Shown: piece after piece, positions 56,467 through 64,000 of the stretch
How the letters are laid out: every line of letters starts with the position of its first letter
Numbering within the stretch: the first letter of the stretch is position 1
Assembly: GCF_040939785.1 (NCBI RefSeq)
Contig: NZ_CP162553.1
Span: 868,001-932,000, forward strand
Reading direction: 5' to 3'
DNA length: 64,000 bases
From: Bradyrhizobium lupini
GTDB lineage: Bacteria > Pseudomonadota > Alphaproteobacteria > Rhizobiales > Xanthobacteraceae
Translations under genes and position numbers: made by a program
The notes under the pieces: model-generated
Database searches by the model: none
The model's input: only the letters and a program-made list of their open reading frames with translations
Told to the model about the DNA's origin: nothing

Positions 56467-57609
56467 TCATGCAGGATGTGCTGTTCAGGTTTCAGGGGCG
56501 CTAGCGACAGGGGCCAAGGCGCGACAGAGCAGAGATCGAGAACTCCAGCGTCGCCAGCATCGCGAGCATGTCGCGTTGTCCTGCTCCAGGGCGGCGGGGG
56601 TCGGCAGAACATCTTGACGCTCTTTGATCTCTGGCCGAGCCGAAAGGCATGAAGCTCGAGGCCGAGTGATCCATAAAGGTCGAACGCAAATTGCGAGCAA
56701 GAAGGAACGACGCGGCCACGGAGGGCTTCTGCTCCTCGTTCAAGACCGAATGGACAGTGAGCAATATCTATTGCACTGCGAACACCGATATTCGCGCCAA
56801 TGCGTCCCCACCGGCAAAGCCTTCGCGGCGATATGGGCCCCATGCGGCTTAAATCTGGCAGCGTGATGGATTAATTGCGCGCCTGGCCCCCGAATTCATA
56901 AGCTCGTCTAGCACTTTGGCGGCAATACGCGGCAGCGCGCTCAATTAATCGAGCCGTCCACGTTTCGCCGGGCGACGATCCTGTCCTCGGTCCGCGACGC
57001 AACCACCCCGTTGATGGGCGACGCTGCGGTAAGATTTGGACCGATCTCCACGCTGGCATGGCAATGTGAAAGCGCAACCGGTCGGGAGGCAAGATTGTGG
57101 ATGTGATGCCGGTCTGCCGGCCTGAGCGAGGGTTGTCTCTAGCACTAAGTTAAATGCTCCGCCACGATGAGTTCGAAGACGACGATCATCGCCACGACGA
57201 TCCTCGATCGCCAGATCAATGTAGTGCTCCTGCTTCCGCGGCAAATCATGAGATCTGACCGATAGCTATCTACAGACCGTCGCTAGAGCGGGTGGACAAG
57301 GGCAAGCCAGCACGGATGCGAATCCCTGCCTGGTGGCAAGCGCCGGAGCCAGGGGCTTGGACGGCTTAGCCGGTTCGTATTTTTGGTTAGTCTCAGCAGC
57401 CGCGATCGAGTGACCCGAGACTGAAATGGTCGGCACCGGGTCAAACAGGAAAGTGACAGGCAATCGGACGTTTTTCCGTCTGCTCGCTAGGAGCGGACAT
57501 GATGGCGCTGGCCCGGCAGGTTGGCTCCGGCCAAAAGCTGCCCCCGCCAAATGCAATTTTGTCCCTTTCCGGCTCCGGACGGCATCCCCGTATCGGGGTC
57601 GAGATCCTG
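56467..57609. other. Gap right of the IS66 element
   Basis: No convincing gene. It contains the second copy of the diverged intergenic repeat (listed separately). Confidence 0.4.
56835..57170. repeat. Diverged intergenic repeat, copy B
   Basis: Shares ordered blocks with 40575-40830: CCCCATGCGGCTTAAATC, TGGATTAATTG, GCGGCAGCGCG then ATCGAGCCGTCC, GTGAAAGCGCAAC, and TTAAATGCTCCGCCACGAT. Copy B has about 80 extra bases in the middle. No coding role seen in either copy. Confidence 0.75.
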
Positions 57610-57864
57610 ATGCTAGATTTCCTTCGTCATCCCGGACAGGAGGACGACACGCCTGATAGCGTCTACAAGGTCATTGAACTGGTCGGTACCAGCAACGACT
57701 CGTGGGAGAAGGCCGCCGCAAATGCGGTCGAGCAAGCTGCAAAATCTCTCCGAGATCTTCGCATTGCAGAGGTCGTCAAGCTGGATATGCAGCTCGATGA
57801 CAAGGGAAAGGTCGAGGCCTATCGCGCCAAGCTCAACGTATCGTTCAAGTTCGAGGGCTCCTGA
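57610..57864 (+). CDS. Dodecin family flavin-binding protein
   Basis: 84 residues. The dodecin core runs from residue 17: SVYKVIELVGTSNDSWEKAA, ANAVEQAAKSLRDLRIAEVV, KLDMQLDDKGKVEAYRAKLN and VSFKFEG. Dodecins form hollow twelve-subunit shells that bind and store flavins; a Trp in the SNDSWEKA segment is the usual flavin-stacking residue and is present. The N-terminal 12 residues (MLDFLRHPGQED) are an extra. A frame open upstream is not protein-like. It stands alone. Confidence 0.92.
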   Translation: MLDFLRHPGQEDDTPDSVYKVIELVGTSNDSWEKAAANAVEQAAKSLRDLRIAEVVKLDMQLDDKGKVEAYRAKLNVSFKFEGS

Positions 57865-58029
57865 GCCTCAGCACCTCGCCCCATGCGCAGGGCGAGGAGG
57901 ACTCATTGGAAAAGGCGCGTTGCCCTGTTCGCCTAGCCGGACACTGTGGCCCGGTCTCGGAAGTTGGCCCTAGTCCGACCGGGACCGATATGCTTTGATG
58001 CGTCGAGGCGTGTGGCGCATGGTGGCCTC

Positions 58030-58341
58030 ATGTACATGGTCATTCGCAAGTACACCAAGGTTCGTTCGGTAGCGGACGCCGCTCGCCGCGCCAAGAGCGG
58101 CGTCGGCCAGATCCTAAGGCAATCGCACGGCTTCAGATCTTACCAAGTTCTGGATGCGGGCGACGGCGTTGGTATCGCCGTGATGATATTTGACGATCGC
58201 GAAAGCGCCAATGCAGCGAACGACAAGATACTCGCGTTTGTTCAAGCAAGTCTACATGACCTCGATCTTGGAGTTCCCGAAATCACCACCGGCGAGGTTT
58301 TGGTGAACATAGAGCCGAATGAGTTCTCGGGCATAAAGTAG
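58030..58341 (+). CDS. Small monooxygenase-like (ABM-fold) protein
   Basis: 103 residues. YMVIRKYTKVRSVADAARRA, then HGFRSYQVLDAGDGVGIAVM and IFDDRESANAANDKILAFVQ. This is the pattern of dimeric alpha+beta-barrel proteins related to antibiotic-biosynthesis monooxygenases. Such small proteins often lack a proven reaction, so only the fold is proposed. The start at 58030 lies at the beginning of the first strand. A lone gene between dodecin and a small acidic protein. Confidence 0.75.
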   Translation: MYMVIRKYTKVRSVADAARRAKSGVGQILRQSHGFRSYQVLDAGDGVGIAVMIFDDRESANAANDKILAFVQASLHDLDLGVPEITTGEVLVNIEPNEFSGIK

Positions 58342-58492
58342 CTGAAACGCCGCCATTTGCGTGCCGGTTGCCCTCCTTTGCTCATGTCGTCGACTTGATG
58401 TTTCCATCTCGTTTGCACCGATCGCGCCCTGGACGCGCGTGCCATCCGCCATGAATATGCGACTACGCGTATTCTCGAGGAGTAGCAGCCAC

Positions 58493-58663
58493 ATGAAGCA
58501 ACATACCTTCGAAGCATTTTCCACCGCCGCGATCTACTGGACACCGCTTGTGCTTATGGGCACCGCGATGCCGCCAAGAGATCCCGATGAAGACGACGAG
58601 GACGACGAAGAGGAAGATGACGCTGACGAACCGCCGGTCGTGCGCGAGCCGGACGAAGACTAG
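58493..58663 (+). CDS. 56-residue acidic small protein
   Basis: KQHTFEAFSTAAIYWTPLVL has one hydrophobic stretch, then a polyacidic tail (long Asp/Glu run at residues 31-55). GAGGAG lies upstream. The sequence suggests a membrane-associated or exported start with an acidic tail that could bind metal or basic proteins. No family name known to me. Confidence 0.65.
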   Translation: MKQHTFEAFSTAAIYWTPLVLMGTAMPPRDPDEDDEDDEEEDDADEPPVVREPDED

Positions 58664-58700
58664 ACTGGCGTGTTCGGCAGCCGGCGCTATAATATCTCTC

Positions 58701-59030
58701 ATGGGCTGGGATGCGAAAGACATAGCGCTCCTCAACAGGCTCTGGTCCGCAGGACAGAGCGCGGCGCAGATTGCGCGTCGTCTCGGGTGCAGTCGTAACG
58801 CGGTGTGCGGCATGCTGACCCGTCTGGGCTTGAAGCGCGGCCACAAGCCGCCCACAGCAACGCCCAAGATAAGGCCGCGCCCGAAGCTGAGGCCGACCTC
58901 GTCGGCTGCCTGCGCCCGTCCAGTCGCACGGAAGGTGTCGCGGAACGCAGTGCAGAGGCAGCCGCCCAAGGAATTCAGCAAGCAGCAGCTCTACTCCATG
59001 CTGGCAGAGGCGGTCAGAAACACTGGCTAA
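58701..59030 (+). CDS. GcrA-like cell-cycle regulator homologue
   Basis: 109 residues. The first 45 (GWDAKDIALLNRLWSAGQSA, then QIARRLGCSRNAVCGMLTRL) are the helix-turn-helix that opens GcrA-family proteins, which bind sigma-70 and methylated promoters in alphaproteobacteria. The usual C-terminal sigma-interacting part of GcrA is replaced here by a short Arg/Pro-rich stretch and a helix (QQLYSMLAEAVRNTG), so this is a shortened paralogue and probably not the essential GcrA. Confidence 0.85.
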   Translation: MGWDAKDIALLNRLWSAGQSAAQIARRLGCSRNAVCGMLTRLGLKRGHKPPTATPKIRPRPKLRPTSSAACARPVARKVSRNAVQRQPPKEFSKQQLYSMLAEAVRNTG

Positions 59031-59472
59031 GAGCTCACCAAGAATGTGGTTGTGCTCCCGCAAGTCCCTGGCCCAGTTCGACGGGTTCGGCAGTCGTATA
59101 CCCATCCCAAGGCTTCATCTGCTTGGAGTCAACAGCAGCGGTAGATGATAGGCTGAACTTACTTGTGGTTTGCCGCCGAAAGCCGACATGTCACCGATTC
59201 AAGAGATCTTCGACTAAGCGGCACGAAGTGGAAGCCGCAATGCCGGATCTGGCCCTTTGAATGACCTGCCGTCGATATCGATGACGCCGCAACGTCGATG
59301 GCGATCGTCGTGCGCTCGAAAAGCGATGCTTGCCAACGATAAGGCGCTGCTTGCGGCCAACTCACCTGTTCCGCCGCGAGGAACGATTGCATCAGCCGTG
59401 CTTTAACCGTCCACACCTTTAATTGTTCGATCAGCAGTTTGCGAAAGCCGCCGCCGATCGAAGGACCAGTCA
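59031..59472. other. Gap without convincing genes
   Basis: Frames on the minus strand here are shadows or non-protein-like. Confidence 0.35.
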
Positions 59473-59801
59473 ATGCGCATCCGTCTCGTTGGTGGCACGG
59501 GGCTTGTTCGATCGGCAATCCAGGCCAGACTGTCTGCCGAAGGGCCCGAATGCGTATTGGTGTCGCGCCACCCACCGGCACCTAATACGCACCACATCAC
59601 CCTCGATATGGTCGGACCACCGACGCTTCGAAATGGAAGGACGCTCTTGCCGGCGTTGATGTCGTTGTCAATGCGGCGGGTGCCCTGCAGGAACGGGACA
59701 TGCAGGCGGTTCATGTTGCTGGCAGCGCGGCGCGGGGCCAATCAAGAGTGCGAAGTCATTGGATGTCTCAGCAGGCGGTTGCTGGGCCCGGCCCGGGCCT
59801 A
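59473..59801 (+). pseudogene. NAD(P)-binding epimerase/reductase, frameshifted remnant
   Basis: It begins IRLVGGTGLVRSAIQARLSA, a Rossmann start with GxxGxxx, and ECVLVSRHPPAPNTHHITLD. Then the frame must change near 59620, after which ASKWKDALAGVDVVVNAAGA and LQERDMQAVHVAG follow. The protein is cut after about 100 of the usual 250-300 residues. A dead short-chain-dehydrogenase-like gene. Confidence 0.7.
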
Positions 59802-60351
59802 GCAGAATCCCGCGCTAGCTTCATTGTATGCGGCGCGCGAACCGTTGGGGCTGACTGACATCAGCGCCGAACTGAACCAAGGCTGGAGCCGAGTGACTTC
59901 CGCAGTTTGCCCGAAGCTGCAAATCAGAGTCCTCTGCTCTTGTCGCTGTTTGACCCTGAACGGACGTGCTAGGCATAAACAGCTGGACGCGGTGTGGTGT
60001 GAGGTCTTGGCTTTGGTTTGCTCGGACGTCCGCATCACGGACTGACGCGCTCGCACCAAACCCCTGTCTTACTGGGCTTGATCGCAGGCCTGCAGGATCC
60101 GGACAAAATCAGCCATGCTGGATCGATCTTCAGCCATAGCTACAACCTGAGTATTGGACACGCGTTGGCTTCCCCGTCTGAACCACATCAGGAGGTCGGC
60201 GATGTTTCTCATGGCGGACTCTCTGCACAAACTACGGCCGTAAGCGTCAGTTGAGCGGCGAAGCGCCGCTAGATCGGGAGAAGGGCCGGCGGGCGCTACG
60301 CCGCCGGTCTCGTCCCGCAACTGCGGCTCGCAGGGCCGGTTCCGTTACTTT
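59802..60351. other. Gap with a GC-rich hairpin
   Basis: No firm gene. CCGGCGG and CCGCCGG around a seven-base loop near 60286-60308 could form a hairpin. A minus-strand frame ending at 60069 (NIADLLMWFRRGSQRVSNTQ) is protein-like but unrecognised. Confidence 0.3.
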
Positions 60352-60755
60352 TCAGCCTGGATGTATCAGTAACATTAGCCCTTGGTCGGCGCCATCGCGC
60401 GCAGGTATGAAGTGACCATACTTAGGTAGACTTGGGTTAGTGAATCGGGATCGGGAGCCATCCCGACCGGTACCGTTCGAATTGGAGGCTGCCGCCGACC
60501 AGGCCATCGCTGCCTGAGGTCGAGACACCCGGGAGGCGGTCAAGGCGCTCATTGTCGCGAACGGCTTCCTCGAGGCGCAGGTCGAGGATTGCGAGCCTCG
60601 GTTTCCGCCGGCTACTCGCGCGGCCGGTTCGTCGTCCGCGCGACCGTCCCCCGAATTGATCAAGTAGGCACCTCGAAACCGCCGTCGAAAAGGCGTCCTC
60701 GATCAAGCTGCAGATCCGAGCTTCATCCTCCACGACCAGAACTCGAATGGCATTA
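60352..60755 (-). pseudogene. Response-regulator receiver remnant
   Basis: The start on the minus strand reads IRVLVVEDEARICSLIEDAF as in single-domain response regulators, with the acidic pocket. The following pieces (DGGFEV in one frame, then NSGDGRADDEPAARVAGGNR in another) and later loss of the phosphoacceptor region show decay by several frameshifts. Confidence 0.55.
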
Positions 60756-60964
60756 CTCGCCTCGGCGACCGATGCGGTCGTCTCGCGTGACGGTAAGTGC
60801 GTTGGCCCGCGAATGTCGTGCGCCTCAGCCGTCGCGAGCCGGCACGATATTTGGAAGTCTACCGGCTGTCGGAATTCTCTTCGCGATGTGCGAGGCGGGT
60901 CGATGGCGCGGCTCGGATGCGGCCTACGGCAGTGCCGCCAGGTGCCCGGCTACGACGAGGTGGT

Positions 60965-62626
60965 TCAATTCTCGACGAGAGCGCCCACGCAAAAATTTGC
61001 CATGTGCGCGACGGCCTCGGTGCTGTGATAGTCACCGAATTCGGCAGTGGCCTCCTTGCCAGCGTACATTCGTGCGATTCCAGCGCCGCCAGGGTGATGA
61101 GGGGCCCACTCGGTGATGTCATAAACTTTTCCCGAGATGATGATCCAGCAGTCGTTCTGTGTGTTGTGCAGAGCGACCTCTTCGCGCGTGACGCGGCGCG
61201 TACCCTTCGCCGGATTGGCGGGCATCCAGAGCTTGATCCCACCGTACCTTACCTTGGCGGTTCGGCGGAAGTCCCACGGACCTAGCCTCTTGGCAGGCAA
61301 CTCGCTGCCGATCTTGCGGGCGTCGTAGGCGTAGATCCAGGAATCGTCCTCGCCGCCGCGCTTATCATGGGCAAAGGCAGGACTCACACGCTCATCGAGT
61401 CTCTCCAGTAGCGCCTTCTGCTCAGCGGTGTCCTTCGCTCGCAAATGGTCGAAGGCGAATTTGGATCCCAATTGAAAGCGGGTAGCGCGGTAATGCCGCA
61501 CGCGTTCGTAGTGCAACAAGGCTGTAGGCACATCGCGCTGGTGAAGCGCAAAGGCGCTGGCAAGGGCGGCGGCGTCTTCGAAGGACTGAGCAGCTCCTTG
61601 ACCGAATGTGGGTAGCATCGGGTGCGCCGCGTCACCGAGCAGGCAGATGCGGCCCTGCACCCAGGTTTCGAGCGCATCGCGATCGTAGAGACCCCACTTG
61701 GTAGGACGAACGATCGCCCCCGACAGAGCGATGAGGTCGTCTCTGCTGGGATGGCCCGCGAATGCCTCGCCGACCTCGCGAACGATCTCCTGCTGACTGA
61801 CGGGAAACCAGTCGCCCTCCTCCTGCTCGAACGCGGCGGACTCAGGCTCATAATGCGCGATCCACACGTTCAACAACTCGCCGCCGCGTACCCAGTACGT
61901 GGTCGCGCCGCTCCTATCCGCCCGATGGCGGTCCATGCTGAAGGAGTTGATGGGATTGTGGTCCAGCGGGTTACCGTTCGCTTTGCGGAGGGACGCAACC
62001 CCCGTCCGCGGAATGAGTCCTCGAAAGCAGGTTACCTCCGTCCAACGCTTGGGACGCGAATTCGGCCACGCCAGCTGTAACGTCGCAGAGTTGATCCCGT
62101 CCGCACCTACGAGAAGCTCTCCCGTGGCGGTTCGACCATTCGAAAAGGTCGCTATTACCTCGCCTGCGGTCTGACGCAGCTGCGTCAGTCTGCAGTCCAT
62201 GTGCACCGCGATCGGGCATGGCGCGCCGCTGTCGATACCGAAGTCGGACACTCGCTTGTACAGGCACATCAAAAGGTCCAGCCTGTGCATGTGATGAAAG
62301 CCGGCGCCGTCGCCTGCGGCGGTGACATGATCGAATGGCCTCTTTGTCACGCTCCCATCTGCGTTGAACTGTCGTGTCGACTCCAGGATTGCCGCGCGGC
62401 CGCCGTCAATGACCCCGTCGGGGCCTTTGGAATCTCCCCCATCCAGGTCGACGCCTAGCCAACGACATATTCGCGCCCCGTTGGGCGGGATGTTCAACCC
62501 GGCGCCTGCGGTGCTAGGCACCTTCGTTTGCTCGTAGACATCGACCGATGCGAACACTCCCGACCGACGCAGCGCCAAGGCCGTCATCAACCCGCCCATT
62601 CCCGCACCGACGATCACTGCCCTCAT
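60965..62626 (-). CDS. FAD-dependent monooxygenase fused to a cytochrome b5 domain
   Basis: 553 residues. Residues 1 to about 400 form a class A flavin monooxygenase (salicylate-hydroxylase-like): VIVGAGMGGLMTALALRRSG at the start, ELLVGADGINSATLQLAWPN in the middle, and the FAD-ribityl motif ICLLGDAAHPMLPTFGQGAA. The last 75 residues are a cytochrome b5 domain: TREEVALHNTQNDCWIIISG, KVYDITEWAPHHPGGAGIAR with the first haem His, and EFGDYHSTEAVAHMANFCVG with the second. The two parts are one continuous frame. In known enzymes electrons for this type of flavin come from NAD(P)H directly, so a fused haem domain is odd. A soluble aromatic or phenolic hydroxylase is likely. Confidence 0.9.
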   Translation of the reverse strand: MRAVIVGAGMGGLMTALALRRSGVFASVDVYEQTKVPSTAGAGLNIPPNGARICRWLGVDLDGGDSKGPDGVIDGGRAAILESTRQFNADGSVTKRPFDHVTAAGDGAGFHHMHRLDLLMCLYKRVSDFGIDSGAPCPIAVHMDCRLTQLRQTAGEVIATFSNGRTATGELLVGADGINSATLQLAWPNSRPKRWTEVTCFRGLIPRTGVASLRKANGNPLDHNPINSFSMDRHRADRSGATTYWVRGGELLNVWIAHYEPESAAFEQEEGDWFPVSQQEIVREVGEAFAGHPSRDDLIALSGAIVRPTKWGLYDRDALETWVQGRICLLGDAAHPMLPTFGQGAAQSFEDAAALASAFALHQRDVPTALLHYERVRHYRATRFQLGSKFAFDHLRAKDTAEQKALLERLDERVSPAFAHDKRGGEDDSWIYAYDARKIGSELPAKRLGPWDFRRTAKVRYGGIKLWMPANPAKGTRRVTREEVALHNTQNDCWIIISGKVYDITEWAPHHPGGAGIARMYAGKEATAEFGDYHSTEAVAHMANFCVGALVEN

Positions 62627-62679
62627 CCATCTTCCTTCCGATGCAATCGAATGCCCCTCAACTCGCGGCTGGAATAAGT

Positions 62680-62775
62680 TTAAGGCGCCTCAATGGGCTC
62701 GAGACTAGCGCCGGGCTGATTGGCAATAAAGGATCTTGTCGCACGCCAAATAGAGTTCTGGAGTTCCTCGGTCAT
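62680..62775 (-). CDS. Possible 31-residue gene or fragment
   Basis: TEELQNSIWRATRSFIANQP then GASLEPIEAP, with GGAGG before the ATG. Protein-like but very short. It may be a leader or a relic of a larger gene just upstream of the monooxygenase. Confidence 0.3.
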   Translation of the reverse strand: MTEELQNSIWRATRSFIANQPGASLEPIEAP

Positions 62776-62952
62776 CGGCCTCCGTGAGCAAACACGCCGA
62801 CCGAGCGCCAACTTCCATTGAGGATGAGCCAGTCGCGTCGGCTTGGCGCTGCGTTGCAAACCTCGGTCCTCGTCTACGAACCGACATTTGGCGCCGCCTT
62901 CCGAAGGGAGCGACCGGGCAGTGCGAAAGGTCGTCGGACCTACCCGATCCTT

Positions 62953-63516
62953 TCATTGGCCCTCGCAGCCAGCAGCCAGACGGTGCGGTATACTCGGCGG
63001 TACAGGCATCATCGGCAGCACCGGCACGAATGGCGGCGCCCTGGCGCCCGGCAGCGGGTCCGGTACCCTGCGGCCCAAGGCAGCCTGGTATTCACGGCAG
63101 CATCGAGCCATTTGGTCGAGGTCTCGTCGGCGAGCAGCGACCGCACCGATGTAACGTGCACAGCTACGCTTCCCGGCATCCTCGACTTCGAACGAATGCG
63201 ACAGCCGAGGATAAAGCATGTAGCGCCCGGTCGCACAGGCAAGCTCGCGCTCCTGAGGGTGAAACCGCGCATGCGTAAATCGGTCGAAATTGCCGGCGTG
63301 GTCGTAGTGCAGATGCGTGAGAATCACGTCCTTGACGTGGGCAGCGTCGATATCGAACGCGGCAAGCGTCTCTACCGGGCAGCGCAGGTAATTTCGCCTG
63401 CGCTGCTTCGCGACCTCGGCATTGAACCCGGTGTCGATGACGAAGATGCGGCCGCCTCCCCTCGCCAGCCACACGAAATAGTCCATCGGCATTGGTCCAA
63501 ACGCGCCCTTGATCAT
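62953..63516 (-). pseudogene. MBL-fold lactonase-like hydrolase, both ends lost
   Basis: Residues 8-113 match N-acyl-homoserine-lactonase-type metallo-hydrolases: YFVWLARGGGRIFVIDTGFN, VKDVILTHLHYDHAGNFDRF with the H-x-H-x-D-H zinc motif, and ELACATGRYM. After SHSFEVED (about 63178) the frame turns to unrelated Arg/Ala-rich sequence, and the later His and Asp zinc ligands are missing. About 35 N-terminal residues are also absent. It starts by overlapping (ATGA) the preceding small gene. Almost certainly inactive. Confidence 0.75.
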
Positions 63517-63710
63517 GGGCCGTTTCGCTTTTGCGTCACCAGTCGCAGCGGGATGTTATGCAGGTTGGCGCGGCCTCGCACGGCCGGCTCTGTCCTGCCG
63601 AGCGCCTGGGCGATCTCGTCGGGTCGGCGCCCAGCCGCCGCCATCACCAGCAGCTGTTGATGCTCTTCCGGTGTCCACCTCCGGATCAACGGATAGCGTG
63701 ACTGTGCCAT
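63513..63710 (-). CDS. Small Myb/SANT-like helix-turn-helix protein
   Basis: 65 residues. RRWTPEEHQQLLVMAAAGRR then PDEIAQALGRTEPAVRGRAN is a single SANT/Myb-like or GcrA-like DNA-binding domain. Such proteins occur singly in rhizobia. The stop overlaps the ATG of the broken hydrolase. DNA-binding is likely; the target is unknown. Confidence 0.75.
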   Translation of the reverse strand: MAQSRYPLIRRWTPEEHQQLLVMAAAGRRPDEIAQALGRTEPAVRGRANLHNIPLRLVTQKRNGP

Positions 63711-63913
63711 CGTCCCGCGTCCCCAGCCTGTTGCCAGGTTATCGGGCTGCAATTGCTGAGTCGTGCTTTAACATATGATGCCTATCTCGCAGGACGAGGC
63801 GAGCGGATGGCGCCGGACTGAGCGAGCACAGGGCTTGGATGGAGGCTCCACGGCGGGGCAAGCCGGTAGTTTTCCGGGCCGTAAATTTTCGTCGGCTTTA
63901 ATAATTCGAGCGA

Positions 63914-64000
63914 ATGATCGCTCCGATGACCGGAGACCTTGACCATCAAGCAGAGGCCATCGCCGCAATGCGCAAAGCGGTCGCCGCGACCTGTGCTGCC
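63914..64000 (+). CDS. Start of an unknown gene, cut by the window end
   Basis: IAPMTGDLDHQAEAIAAMRK then AVAATCAA is open to the window edge. It could start at 63914 or at the Met at 63926. Protein-like, but too short to name. Confidence 0.35.
   Translation, partial: MIAPMTGDLDHQAEAIAAMRKAVAATCAA

Noticed and set aside
62818..63660. A 280-codon plus-strand frame over the lactonase-like remnant
   Set aside because: The minus strand carries the H-x-H-x-D-H zinc motif and other family segments, so this is its shadow.

Overview
The window reads as the chromosome of a high-GC alphaproteobacterium, most likely Bradyrhizobium or a close relative. This is an inference from the H-NS/HvrA-type regulators, the ExoP/ExoY-type polysaccharide genes, the TAXI-type binding protein, GcrA-like proteins, an IS66 element and many tiny orphan proteins of a kind I associate with that genus. 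No rRNA, tRNA or CRISPR array was seen.

Layout. (1) 1-7.9 kb, minus strand: a type I secretion operon made of a giant exoprotein (an N,N-dimethylformamidase-like region plus DUF4082, VCBS and cadherin-like modules), a small protein, and an HlyB-type ABC transporter cut by the window edge. (2) 8-17.9 kb: a polysaccharide locus. The four dTDP-L-rhamnose genes (rfbC, rfbB, rfbD, rfbA) run leftward. A Wzz/BY-kinase, an O-antigen-ligase/polymerase-like membrane protein and a priming sugar-phosphate transferase run rightward from the same AT-rich centre. (3) 17.9-19.4 kb: two divergent H-NS-like genes; a third lies at 41 kb. (4) 19.5-22.1 kb: a compact leftward set of a small protein, a PqqD-like/HPr-kinase-like fusion and a nucleotidyltransferase, which together look like an uncharacterised peptide or protein modification cassette. 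(5) 24-29 kb: a coiled-coil Sel1 protein followed by a TAXI binding protein, a TagO/VasI-like periplasmic protein and a periplasmic DsrE-like protein.

(6) 29-46 kb is gene-poor. It holds tiny proteins, several clearly paralogous to one another, and remains of an integrase, a low-Mr phosphatase, a cold-shock gene and a DNA ligase. Two members of one small-protein family share a conserved leader with the palindrome GATTAT-N5-ATAATC. (7) 46.9-52.8 kb: a very large kinase/AAA/GAF/PAS/histidine-kinase sensor gene broken by two single-base losses. (8) 53.9-56.5 kb: an intact IS66-type element with an 8-bp target duplication, sitting in the loop of an older hairpin. (9) 57-64 kb: dodecin, a monooxygenase-like small protein, a GcrA-like regulator, remnants of a reductase and a response regulator, an FAD monooxygenase fused to cytochrome b5, and a broken metallo-hydrolase.

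How it may fit together (inference): surface polysaccharide and a secreted giant protein are made from neighbouring operons whose promoters lie in unusually AT-rich islands carrying the repeated motif CATTTAATT. The H-NS-like proteins encoded in the same region are obvious candidates to silence or co-ordinate them. The wealth of paralogous tiny genes, pseudogenes and an insertion element marks 22-60 kb as an accessory, decaying region.
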